A stretch of 64,000 nucleotides of DNA from Diphasiastrum complanatum. Lineage: Eukaryota; Streptophyta; Lycopodiopsida; Lycopodiales; Lycopodiaceae. The stretch is taken from contig CM055096.1 of NCBI GenBank assembly GCA_029204225.1, forward strand, positions 34,425,143-34,489,142, in the 5' to 3' direction. The translations under genes were made by a program, and so were the position numbers. Every line of letters starts with the position of its first letter. Position 1 is the stretch's first letter. The notes beneath the pieces were generated by a model that was given only the letters and a program-made list of their open reading frames with translations, made no database searches and had not been told where the DNA came from. This document shows, piece after piece, positions 23,501 through 37,200 of this stretch.

Positions 23501-26500
23501 TGTACAAAGACCAACATATTGAGCATTTGTAAGGGCGGTTGAAAGGGTCAAATCAGAGTATATCTTCTACGTGAGATCATAAAGGATTGGTGAATGGCTT
23601 AAGCTTAAACGAGGATTGCTCTCAACACTCAATAAACAGATATGGAAGGGTTTGAAAATAACAAGCCATCAAGAACGTCTATTGTTGAGGTCTTTTCACG
23701 TGTAGAGGTATCAGTGATTGATGATCGATATCAAGTTCAAAATGAAATCGACAAAGATAGTATCTTCATGTTTTTAAGGCATAGAGAATGGCAAGCAGTT
23801 CTTTTTCATGGGTAGAATAATGAGATTTGAAAGAATGATATTTCTTGGATTTTTATGCAATGACACCTTGGTTTTGACATAAACACCAAGAGAATTGACA
23901 TCAGTCTCAAGTTTCAACAATCAAGGCTTTGATTTGGAGCTGATTTTGTAAGAGGAGCTAAAAAGTGACATCCAAGTGGGTGATATGGCCCCTCCCGAAA
24001 GAATCAGAAAAAAAAAATTGCATTTTTTTTATGTAATGCTAGAAAACATGTCAAAGTTATATCTATAATGTCCAAAATGTTTCTAAAATACTAGGTTGCT
24101 ACTGAATATATGCATTTGAAAATTTGTTGCTTGTAAAAAGCTGAAGCCTGAAAGGCACTGTTCATAGAAAATTAAACTTAGAATCATGATACCACCATCA
24201 ATGATCGCACATCAGTAGCATGCACATACTACAGTATAGGTAGTAATTACTAAGTTGTAGGTAGTGTCAGTGAGCAGTTACTAGTAAGCTAAGCGCATTG
24301 GATAAACGTTTGAACTTTGAATCGATTAAATCGAAATTTAAAACTTACAACTTACATAATACATTGAAAAGCAAAATCAAACAGCATCCGAGCAGACAAC
24401 GAAGTTATGAACTATATAGTGAAAACCGGATACCAGCTATACACATGTCACAAATAATACAGATGATATCAAAATGAGCTGAATAGTTAATGGAAAATGC
24501 TGAATCCAGAGCCATGACTCATGAGTCAATTGTAGTCTACTGTGTGTGCCATAATGATGCACTAGTAGAATCTAGGGAAACCGTGAAATATCGAGTCTTG
24601 ACCTAGATTCTAGACTATGAACTATAAATCTAGAGACTAGTTCCTCGTGTGAGTAGGTATACTCACATGTGAGATTGAACAAATTGATTATTGCAATGAG
24701 CATTGAATCTAGCATCAGATTTTAATTCAGCAACAACAGTCAACTCACGAGCATCAAAAACTAAAATAATTAAAATTCTAGTTAGCAATGAGCGTAAAAA
24801 TCCAACACATGTCATGAACTCGTTACTCACCTGAAACAATGGTGTTAGGCATAGTTGCATTCAAACGTATCAAACATCCATGTATGAAACGCGTTTAAAA
24901 CGTTTGAAACAAAACCCTAATTTTTTTTGGGTTTTGAACAATTTTAGAGCTAATTTAAGTGTTGGAATCTTAAATATAACATAAGAGTGGTTGAATAAGC
25001 ATTGTCAACAAATAAAAACATTCAATGTACAATGATTAGTCAAGGTCATTATTTCTTTTGTTAACAACCTTCCAGACATATATTTGGAATGCATAATTTA
25101 CGAATTGATCAACCATTGATAACCTACAACTATTCTTCACAGGAAATTCGGCCAAGCTAATGGGTATGTCCATAGCTAGGATGGGGCGCCCTAGAGGGTA
25201 GAAGACTGTCACCAAATCTTGCTGAAATCTGATCAATGGCCAAACAGAACCAATTGATTCTTTGAAGTGGCCTCAAAACTTGTTTTTTTGCACACACTGC
25301 TTGTAGCAGATAAACTGACCTTCGAAACTGTGATTTGCTGCTTTCGATCAATCCAACGTAGTCAAAAACCCTCATTTGCAAGAAATCTTGGCAAAGATGG
25401 AGAGGAGAAAGAGCTTCGATCAAGCACGTAAAGAGAGGAGGGCGCATTTTATTCCACAATAATCTACCAATCAATTAACTGTCAATAAAAAAAGGTTGGA
25501 AATGCCCACGTTTCAAACGCGTTTGAATCAAGATTCAAACGCGTTTGATTGCAACTATGGTGTTAGGTGCCAATGTGTCGATGGCTCTCAAGAACATGGT
25601 GCCCACGCAGGAACACACTAGAACATTAATGATATGTCACCTCCTGGTGTCACTCCAACCATCGGTCATGTTTTGGTGCACTCGAATTGTTTCCACGATT
25701 CACGAATGGGCTCCAATTCTTTGGTTACACCTTGAACAAATTCATGAAATGTGTGGTGCATAGGGACTCCATGCTAGGTCCAAAATATGTGGCCCCTATC
25801 GCAACAACACTCTCTATCATACCCCCCCAAGCAGGAGTCTTCGCTAGATGGAACGGGAGGTCACAACAGTAGAAGAGTCTTTTGATAGTCACATTTGCCC
25901 TATGCTTGTTGTCACCCCGAAATGATTGCACATAATATTCTCTACCGCTAACACCTCTGTGGGGGGGTCTAGAGGAAGAGGGACCAGCTACATCTACATG
26001 TGGCGTAGATGTGCCCTTTGGCTTAGAAAACCTTATTTGTTGTCATTTATGTCTATTGTTCATGATGTAATGCCACATTTGTGATGTGTGTTCATAACTC
26101 GAAGAATGGCTTCTTAGAGAATGATGAAATGATTATCTTGTAGTACACTTTCATAATGTTACATGGGCCCAAGTCATCATTGATTATTGGTTACGTTGGA
26201 AACCGCCCTCCCCCCAAACCACTCGAGCTACTACGGTAGGGACTCCAACTAGTAAATAATGACAACTACAACCCCGTAACCAATTGGATCATTCCTCCAC
26301 GTCCTCCACCCATAAGAGAGAACAAAAAGGGGCCCAGACTCCAGTTCATACTTTAGTTGAATGTGTACTTTACAAGTTATATGTACTTTCAAGAAAGTAT
26401 GGGTGGTCCATGAGTGTGCTCTTTGATATTCACATTTGTGTACCCTAATTCTAAGAGATAAGTAGAAAACTATCTCTTGAATCCTGTCAAATCCTAGTGC

Positions 26501-29500
26501 TTGCTCAGATCAATTTCCCAACATAGCTTGAAGGTAGTCCGCAACCTGAGGAGGAGCAACATATTTTGAAAAGGCTTGAAGAGGGAAAGAAGATTTTTCA
26601 CCTCTTGCTCACTAGCCCCCTGGGACAGTCCCCCCTCATGGATCTCCCCACACTGACTTCAAAATTTGTAGTTGTTGCTGTCTGCCATAAAATCTTAAAC
26701 TACTAACAAATGGCAGACACAAAGGCAGCCAGTACTACCTATCCAGTGGGCTGCAGCCATGGCTCTCTACAATGAACAGTCGATATTCTAATTGAAAACT
26801 GAGAAATCGATGGTCGGCAAGGAGAGTAAGAGGCCGGAAACTATCTGGTGAAATACTTCCAGGAGCTATTTGAATTATTATGAGTCAATTTAGGATATCC
26901 TCTGCTGCAATCAGTTACATTGGCTTGAATTAAGCTGCAACCAGTTTCCGTTAAGCTGGAGTCTCAGAAGAACGTCAGAAGGAAGCTCCATTATCTTTCA
27001 GGTTTTCTTAGGCTCAGATGCTAGTTATCAAGTTGATTGATTTCAAGCATAGTACCGTCATGGATCCAGAAGTGAAATGCTGAAAGAATTTCAAGACATT
27101 TTGTAACATTGGGCACATCCTAAAGATCCAGATTCTAATATTGATAATCTTCTTGTGATAGAATATTTGTTAAAATAACTGCGAAGGAAGAGGTCACCAC
27201 ATAATAGTTAATGACTTCTATGTAGTACGAGTGAGAGTTACAGGTGTTGGACTTGCCTATTAGTTACTTACAGTTAATGTCTTGTTTCTTAGCACATCAT
27301 CGCAAGGTATGCCTACACCAGGGCTCAAGAGTGCATTTGTATTCCTCATGCAAATCAGCTATAGCCTTGATTGATAACTGTCTTGCAAGAAGTGCAGGTT
27401 CTTAGAAGAGCAAGAAAATTTGACCTTTGACTTACCAATAACAGCTGGATTTACAATCAAACAAACCACAAACACATCTAGTGAAAACCAAAAAGTGTTT
27501 TCCCAAGATTCTGCCTTTATGCTTATTTTCTGAGTTGCTTCAAAATAAGCAAATTTTAACTTCTCTTCATCCAATAAATCCTGAGGTTTTATGAATACGT
27601 ACCATAAAATCTGGTCCCTTTTCCTGCTCTTGACCGGAGCTAATACTTACATCAGCCATCTGAGCATCCAAAACTGTGCCCGAGGTTTCACCTAAACCTT
27701 TTCCTTCTTGTGAGGAATTTGGTGCTTCTTCTGCAGCCTTTTTTGCAGCTGCTTCTTGTCTTGCACGCTCTTCTTCCATGGATACTCGGAGAGCAAGAGC
27801 CAACTCTGGATCCAAGTTTGGATCCACTCCAAATTCAAATGCTCCACCTCCACCTGCTGCAGCAGCTGCCGCAGCTGCCGCTCCTGCAGCTGCTGCTGCT
27901 GCAAAGCCACTGCCACCTTCCCCATCACCAGTGAAGATGGAAGAGCTGCAAGTACAAGGAAGGATCAAAATTGTCTTGACATGGTTCCAATCACATGTAA
28001 AAAACTTGATACATCAACTGTTTCAAGCAGAAATAGAGTTACCATCCAGTCTCCCATGAAAGACCACAGGAATACAAAGGAAACAGCAATCTTAAGGTGG
28101 CTCGAGCTTTTTGGACAGTATGACCTCAAAATGAAGTAAAACCAGATAATCAAAAACCCCAATAAATGCTCGGAATCATCGATTTTATGAGCCATGAATA
28201 GACAAAGTAGAAACAAGACCAGTCTCTGATAAATATGTCAGAAATGTCGGTGATAAATCATCTCCCAGCAGAGTAATGCAACGTTGACATGTTTTGGCAG
28301 TGCTACATACCTGATTAAGACATCAGAAAGAACACTAGGACCAGGTGGCACATGAACAATGTGACTATTATCATTACTGTTCACAGCAGATAAGAGAGCT
28401 TCCAGCTTGTCTGATTTGCCATCATCCGCCTCTCCAAAGTCCACAATATCAAGTGCTACATTATTCTTTTTGAGTTTCTTCCCAATAGACTCCAATGTTT
28501 TTTTATCAGCATTGACAGGACTGCAGCAGTTTATCAAAGCTGTTATTTTGATAAAGACTGCTTTGAGTACAGAGATATTCTAAGGTGTCAAAAACTATAC
28601 CTTCCGGCAAAAAGTACTATACGTTGTCGCTGGTGCTTATTTTGTCGATGCTTTAGAGCAAGTTGTGCCACCTGAACCCCTGAAGTCAAGTTCATGTTAC
28701 CACCAATTTCTAGACCTGCACCAAAGTGAATAAAACTCATATATGTAAGTCAAACTTCCTCTCTAATAAGCTACATCAGCATCATATGGCTCCTTGAATT
28801 CTTGAAATTTCTTGCAAATGATCAGTAAATGTAATATTTGTCTAGTCTTACCATGCATACAAGCAAGGATCTTCCCAAGGTCACTTGTTGGAGTTACAAG
28901 TACTCGCACTCCCTTGCCAGCCATGGTCAGTACACCCACTGTATTTTCTGGATTGGACTGCAACAGGATAGCTGCAATATGATTCCATTGAAAAATGCAG
29001 AGCCCTATTCTTCACGTCAACTACAACGTTTGAACTGTACAAATGCTGATGCATACCTGAGTCTTGGCACCACAGATAAGGTTCACAGCATCAGCCTGTG
29101 CTTGAAAGCGTGATGGAGCATAGTCCCCATTTCGCATCCACTCTGAATTGTCAATGCATATCATGGTCGCCTGTAATCATAAATAAAGCCACAAAGTGTG
29201 GGTAATAAGTACACACTCATGGATAAGAAGATTTTGAACGTCAAGAGGGGAAACACTTGTCCAGAGAAACAATTCAATTAATCAATGCAACCACCATCCA
29301 TCAAAATAAAACTGCATTTCAGAAAAATGGTAATCTATTTTGGGATAGAATAAGCGGGCTTGCATCATTTTCCAGAATGTACAAGCTGGTTTAGATCAAG
29401 TTCTTTCTGCATAATTAGTTTTCCTTGTATGGAATAGGGGATCTTAAGGCCCTTGCTTTTGCCTACAGCAATACCTCTTCCTTTTCCACTCTTTCTCGGT

Positions 29501-31183
29501 TCTACAGCCCATGCGACAAGCAGCACTTGCGTATGAAGTATTACCACCCATCACCTCGAACGCATGACACTTACCCACCTTGACGTACACGCCACAGACA
29601 TTCACCTCATCAGACAGCACCGCCCTCAGCTACCTTAGCTACCATCATGGCTTTCTTCATATCTTTACTCCAAGGTATCACTGGATGATTCCCGTTATAT
29701 TCAGCCAAGCAGAGTCACAAGACATCATTGTTGGCCAGCCACAAAGCTTTGTTATCGATTTTGATTTTACTGCTACACTGCTACATTCAGTTCTGAATTT
29801 GGTTCGATTTATATTATGATCCCACGTTATGAAACATACTTGAAATCTTCTCATTTAGTCTTATGTACCCTCAGGACTCAAAGACATTTGAATATCTTTT
29901 TTTCTTTCTTTCTTGCTATGGATCAACAACCTAAATCTTCTTCTTTTAATTTGATATTGAGGTTTCCACCGTTTGTTTTTCAAAAAAATTCAAAATGAGT
30001 ACAATTATCATTTTGCAATACACAATGTGAACTTTGAAAAAAAATTTGAATCAATTCAAATCGATTTGTAACTGTGCAAGCAAATAATAGGACAAGAGGA
30101 ATGAGTCAAACGTGCTAGCAAGACAGGCTCCCAATAGGAAGCCAGGTATGCAAGTTGCCTTTACACATAATAGAACCTTCATATGTGAGGAAGAAGATTG
30201 GACAAGGGTTGAACTTTTAATGCTCTACTTTCCAACAACACAAAGGGCCTGCAGCTGAATTTAATAGGCGACACCTCATGCATACCCACAAAGCATGTGC
30301 AACATGTGACCCCAAGATCTTTAGACTCTTGAGGGGTTTCCACACCCTCCCACTAATTGATTATTCACTTGTTGGAACACATCTCTCTTTATCAAGGAAC
30401 CAAAGCTTTGGTTTTTGCTAACTTTCTTGGTTCTCCATGCATTTGAATAATGTTTGCAATTGAAATGTTACTGTCATCTACCGTAGTTATGATGCTTGAT
30501 AGGATAATGTACAGATTTCAACATGGTATCAGAGCGTGATCAGATCCTTGAATAAGCACCTCATTCTTGAAAGTGGAATAACTACTTTAAATACAAATCT
30601 TTTCATCTTGTAGTTGGTACTAATGGAGAGCTATCAATATGAGGAGGACAGCCATAGCAAACAAAGAGGATACTAAGCAATTTTCCAAAAGCTATGGAGA
30701 GCAGCTTGTGGAGAATTAGAGCACACTTCTTCTGGGAGATCCTATGAAGGTGCCGACTGTATCTTGGACAAAAGGCCTAGGACAGCCATAGTGTGTGAAA
30801 TTCAAAGTTCAAAATTAAGGGTACTCATCAAGTGGCATAATTGTTAGAAATAAATGACTATGCTGAAGTTAATCCATAGGTTACTTTGACCCAAAAGGTC
30901 GAGATTTGTGTAACCATGGGTATTTAGTTATTTAGGCCATCTTAAGTTTGTCTTAAGTTCAGTTGGACCCAATTTTGGTCATGTACTGACTCGTGGGTTC
31001 TTAGGGGTCTAATTTTGTTTAGGGGCCCTATCTTGACTTTTGGGGGTGCCCTACATTTAGTAAGTGGTTAGCCTTAGGGTTTGGTGGGAATTGGCCACAT
31101 CCAAGTAGAGTACTTAGATGCTCATTGTGTATTCCATTTTGGACAGTTTGGCTAAGCATTGCTCTCCATTGCTCTTGCTGTTG

Positions 31184-31249
<66 letters not shown>

Positions 31250-34200
31250 TGGGCGCCCAGCCTCTTCTCTCTTGTTTCTTGTGGAGAATGATTGATAACT
31301 AGATCTTGGTGACTTGACTCTTGCTTTCCTACATGGTATCAGAGCTACCGGATCCGCAGCAAGCTTGTATGTTGACGCCCTACCAGAAGAGGAGCTTCTC
31401 TGCTTTTTGTTGTGAAATTTCAGCATCCTACTAATCTTTCCAAGTGGAGTTTGGATCAGCTTTTTTGTCTCTTTTCAGGTTGAAGGAGGGCGCCCATCGG
31501 AGATCTTGGAGGAGTAATTTGTGGCACCCAAAAATCAGAATCTCAAATCTGATTTTTATGCAACCAATTTTCAACAAGTTTTGTTCGGAGGAGGGAGCCC
31601 AAAAATCTGCTACTGATTTTTGGTTGTGGTGTCTCCTTATCTTGCTGTTTTTGTTTTCAGGTTTGCATTTGTGTAGGAGGGCGCCCAAAATTCAGTAAAC
31701 CCTATTCAAGGTTAGGTCAACTTGTGGCTAGAGATTTGCAGATTCTCAACAAGCAGTAGGGCACTTTCAATAGCCTGTGTTGATCACACTATTTGGCTTC
31801 CTAATTGGGCTTCGGTGTAGGCTTCAATCAAAGCTAACCTAATTTTCAAGAAGCTGGTTTTTTTGTGTAGAAAGACAGCCATCTTTCCATTATCTTTTGG
31901 GCACTTTGGATGCAGATTGAAAGACATCTAGTGCTCCTACTTTCAGCTCTTTGTTTGCTGCAAATTTTTGAGTAGATTTGGTTGTGGAAAGGCTCTCTTT
32001 CCTATCTACTACAAGCTGAAATTCTGTTGGAGTTAATGGCTAAAGAATCGGAAGCTACGGTTCTTTGTTTAGTGAAGATTGGCTGGAGGGCACAAATTAC
32101 TCCTTGTGGAGTTACATGATGAAGAAGCTTCTCATAACGAAAGGGCTGTGGGATTTGGTCAATGGTGATGAGGAAAGGCCTCTGTCTTTGGCACCTCCTA
32201 CACCTCGTGGATCATCATCAACATCATCTTCTCCATCTTCGCAAGAACAAAAGAAGTGGGATAGAAGGGATGCACAATCACATTCTATGGTTGCTCTTGC
32301 TGTGAAAAGATCTGTCTTACCTCATATTAGGTCTTGTAAGACATCTACAAGTGCATGGGATACACTTTATACTATGTATAGAGTCAAAAATCCAGCAAGA
32401 GTGGTGTATCTCAGAAATCAACTTTCTTTGTTGAAGATGCAAGAAGGGGATCAAGTGACCAATCACTTGACGAAGATCAAGGATCTTTGTGAGGAGCTTC
32501 TAAATATTGATGAGATAATTGAGGATGCTCAATTTGTTTCCATTACTCTCAACTCATTACCTTCATCTTATATTCCATTTGTTTCATCTTTGAGTATCTC
32601 TCTTAGGGGACAGCAGCTCTTCTTTGATGTACTTGTTGGGCTGCTTCTTCAAGAGGAGCAAACGAGGCAAAATTTTGCAGGTGACACTCAACAAGATCAA
32701 GCTTGCTTCACGAAAGGCAAGGGCAAAGGCAAGTCAAAAGGAAAGGGGAAGTCTCCTTCCAAGGATGAGCAAAAGCCCATTGGAGGTCAAGATGTCAACA
32801 CTCAAAAGAAGAAAGGGAAGTGCCTGTAGGAAATAGAAGCCTAAGGATCCAAAATCTTAACTATTCAATCACACAAGCATTCTCAAAAGAAAGAGAGAGA
32901 TGCCTAGAAACCCTCTTGTAGAAACTCGTGGACAGCCAAGGAGAAAAGTTAGTATTGCTTACAAAAGTGTCATATACAAATGGGATGCACACATATATAT
33001 AGTCCAAGATGACTATCTAACTTCATGACTATTGGCTATCCAACTACTTGATTATTGGCTTTCCAACTACTTGACTATTGACTATCCAACTTTCTATAGG
33101 TTACATAGAAAGAATAAGGTACCTCCAATATGTCAAGTTGGGGTACTTAATGTCACAATTAGGCCTAGTGGACCCATGAGTCCCTACCAAGTTAATTTCA
33201 TACTAACTTAGCTAACTCTAAGTTTAGTAAGCCTAATATAATAAATGACCATGGTTACACAACTCTCGACCTTTTGGGTCAAAGTAACGTATGGTAATGT
33301 AAGCGATTCCATTTACATTCCAACACCCTCCTTAAATGGAAATGTGTAACATAACATGAAGTAACTTCTCGAAAGAGAAAAATGCAACTTGCTGTCCGAA
33401 CTTCATGTCGCCAAATAAACTTCGCTCCGAAGTAGTCGAAATCTCATCCCCAATCATGTCCAACATATAAAAGGAATAGAATGCGTAATAATGAAGCATC
33501 AAGTCGAAGGGTGATGATTTGCATGCTCCATCCGAAGTAGGGAACCAACATAAACTCGGCAATAAGTCGAAACATGGACTTGTAATCCATCATAGGCTCC
33601 CACATTATTCGAAAATATTTCTTATCATAAGGACAATAAAAAAGAGTACCAAACTCTTTTGGCATCACATCCTCCCGAACCTTACCATCAATGACTTGCT
33701 CACATAGAACAGGCAATGTACAAACATCATGATGAAGAGTAAGTGTAGAACCAAAAAAATAAGCAAGAGGTGCTGATTTTAAAAAGGCATGTGCCTTCCT
33801 TTCGTAGTAAGACATATCTTCGTTGTCCTACAAAGTCTCCAATAGCCGACAAGGAATTGTTATGGGCTGTTCAACACTTTGCTGACCAAAGTGTTCCCAA
33901 CATGGACCATGTTGTCCATAATCTTCCGCAGGCTGTTCCTGAAGCATAATGGGCTGTAAATGACCAAAGGAAGATGGGAACCTGCTGTCCAACGTCTTCA
34001 TCATAAAAATTTGGCAAACTATCAAGAGATGCATAAACAATGGCGTCATCAAAGCTGTCCCTCGAAGAGGCATGGGATGACATAGAAGATTCTTCAAATA
34101 ATGAAAAATTCTCTCCAAACAAATGCTCACTCTTAACACTTTGAACAAAAGTACTAATTGGCACATGTTGACTCCCTCCTCGATTAGTACAAAAAGGTTC

Positions 34201-37200
34201 CAAAGAGTGTTTGAATTTTTAAACCTTTGCTAAACCATCAAATTGAAAAGGTTTCGCATGAAACTTTTCACTAATGCATCCATCATATGCATCAACTTGC
34301 GGTGACTTGAAAAAAGAAGATTGTTTCAACATCTGCTCAATGTATCGTTGTTGAGAGATGAAGATTCTACTGCCATGCTTTTGGTAAAGAAGGTCACTTT
34401 CTAATGTAATAGGTAATGTCTAAGTTTTGCAATGACGGAATGTGCTTGTGCATCTCGTCGATCCCACTTCTTTTGCTCATCTGAAGACACTTCCGTAGAT
34501 GATGAAGTAGTTGTTCTAGATGGTGTAATAGGTGCCAAGGTAGGCAGCCTCTCTTCGTCACCATTAACTACTTCCCACAAACCTTTTGCAATAAGAAGGT
34601 TCTTTATCATGTACCACCACAAGGAATAGTTTGTGCCATCCAGCCTATCTTCATTAAATAAAGAACCAATAGACTCTGATTCTTTAGCCATAACAGAAAA
34701 ATCAGCTTGTAGTAGATAGGAAATAGACTTTCCAAGACAAAATCTACTCAAAGGGCAGCAACCTCAAAGTTGAAATTATGAGCACAATAGATTGCAATAC
34801 TCCACATGCAATTTGCTCAACAAGTAATGAAATAGATGGTTGCTTTCTGCACAAAAAACAGAATGCTCACAAATAGGTAGACTTCGAATGAAGCCAAAAC
34901 CAAAACCAGAAATTTGTGGCTAAAAAGAGTGCACACTATGTGCATATAGAGCTGATGGTAGCATCCTACTCCAAGCTCACCAAGAGGAAAATTTCAGCAA
35001 GAAACGTGTCCAAAACACATGTATCTTCATTTACGAAGTAAATCTGAAATTTTCAGCATGTAATTGATCACATGCAATTGGTTTGAGCATGGGCGCCCTA
35101 CTCCTAGCTCTCAAATAGGTGAAGGTGCCCTGCAATTTCCTGCAAAAAAGCTATAAGAAGATGAACAGATTCTTCTCTTGCAAAAATCAGCAGCTTGATG
35201 ATTTTCTGCAACCAAAAGGGGAAGAAGATAGCTTCCTATTGGGCGCCCCTCCTACAAGCAATATGATCACCTAAAGGCTCTGATACCATGCAGGAAATAG
35301 AAGCCTAAGGATCCAGAATCTTAACTATTCAATCACACAAAGCATTCTCAAAAGAAAGAGAGAGATGGCTAGAAACCCTCTTGTAGAAACTCGTGGACAT
35401 CCAAGGAGAAAAGTTAGTATTGCTTACAAAAGTGTCATATACAAATGGGATGCACACATATATATAGTCCAAGATGACTATCTAACTTCATAACTATTGG
35501 CTATCCAACTACTTGACTATTGGCTTTCCAACTACTTGACTATTGACTATCCAACTTTCTGTAAGTTCCATAGAAAGAATAAGGTACCTCCAATATGTCA
35601 AGTTGGGATACTTAATGTCACAATTAGGCCTAGTGGACCCATGAGTCCCTACCAAGTTAATTTTATACTAACTTAGCTAACTCTAAGTTTAGTAGGCCTA
35701 ATATAATAAATGACCATGGTTACACAACTCTCGACCTTTTGGGTCAAAGTAACCTATGGTAATGTAAGCAATTCCATTTACATTCCAACAGTGCCATTAT
35801 TGCAAGAAGTATGGGCACTTCATCAAGGATTGTAAGAAGAAGCTTGCGAAAGAAGAGAGTAAAGGAATTGATACTAGTGCTTCACTTGCTACTTTGGAGC
35901 AAGAGCTTGAAGCTAGTGGTGATCTCTTCAACAAGACTATGCTTTTGTGTCTAATATTGCTTCTACTAGTACTTCTACATCTATGAGGAATTCATGTTCT
36001 GTTTTGCAAGTTGCTGATTTTCAGCCCATTGAATGGGTGATTGATAGTGGTGCTACTCGTCATATGACTTCTCACAAACTAAATTAGTGAAAGTGCAAAA
36101 TGGAAGTAAGGTACAATGTGTGGATGATGCATCTTATTCTATTCATGGAATTGGAATTGTAGCCATCATTCTACCTAATGGTGAAGAAAAGTACATTAAG
36201 AATGTGCTTTATGTTCCGGGAATCAAGAAGAATCTTCTTTCGGTTTCAACTATGTTGAAGCAAGGACTAGTTTTTGAGTTCAAAGAAGATAAGTGTCTTG
36301 TCAAGGATCCTAAAAGATCACTCTTGATTATTGTTTCGGGAACAATGCATGCTAACTTATTCATTATGGATACCTATGACCGACGAATTCCCTCTACATG
36401 TCTTGTTGCTTCTACATCACAATCATTGGAGTTGGCTGAATTGTTGCTTCTACATAAGCAATCGTAGTCCTACTAAAGCATTGAAAGTATTAACTCCTTG
36501 TGACGTTTGGTATGGGAAGAAGCCCAGAATCTCTCACTTTCGCATTTTTGGTTGTACGGCTTATGCTTTTGTTCCAGATAAACTTCGTACAAAGCTTGAG
36601 GATAAAGGAGTTAAATGCATTTTTGTTGGCTATAGTAGTGAAAGCAAAGGCTATAGGCTGTTCAATTTGAGCACTAACAAGATTATTGTTAGTCGTGATG
36701 TGCATTTTGATGAAAAGAATTCATTAGATGTGGCCCCAACTCATATCTTGAAGGGGGACAGCCCACATAGTGTGAATGTTGAAGTTTTTCCAGATTTGGT
36801 ACCATCTTCTATTGCTGGAGATAAGGGGCAGCAATCAACCAGTTTCGGACTGCCCAACACCTCATCAAGTTTAGAGCCTAATGTTCATCAAGAACCGCCC
36901 ATTGTTGCTCATAATCAGCCTGCAAGAACTGTTAGACAGGACCAATTTTGAAAAATCTTGGACAGCCAAGTGCGGTGTCGGAAGATCTTGGACAGCAAAT
37001 TGTAAGAAGAGACATGGCTGTTGGACAGGCCAAAACAGTCCTACGGTGGCTGTTGTCGACTCTGCGGGACAGCAAAGGAAGTTCATTTTATGATGGAAAG
37101 ACACGTGCCTCTACAAAATCAGTGGACTATGCTGATTTTTCAGATTTTGCTCTTACATCTCATGGAGATATTGTGGAAGAACCCGATTTTTATGAGTAGG

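Larger units (their letters stand above)
32825..35790 (-). mobile_element. Element IV, deleted copia nested in copia-II
   Basis: Perfect 5-bp target duplication GTGCC (32820-32824 and 35791-35795). LTRs 32825-33325 and 35289-35790, near-identical. Primer site TGGTATCAGAGC on the minus strand (35277-35288). A purine tract beside the left LTR confirms the orientation. Interior: a gag N-terminus (34401-34690) very like that of copia-II ([26 protein letters not shown]), then a short RT-like piece ([12 protein letters not shown], near 34330-34370), then unrecognised sequence. It is the same family as copia-II but non-autonomous. Confidence 0.94.

Noticed and set aside
27676-28139. Plus-strand proline/alanine- and leucine-rich readings opposite RPN10 exon 6
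   Set aside because: They are antisense shadows of the alanine-rich linker of RPN10.
29550-29645. Alternative RPN10 first exon (for example MVAK followed by GTAGCT on the minus strand near 29640)
   Set aside because: The MVLE exon with perfect phase and donor at 41787-41798 matches the conserved N-terminus; the nearer candidate does not.
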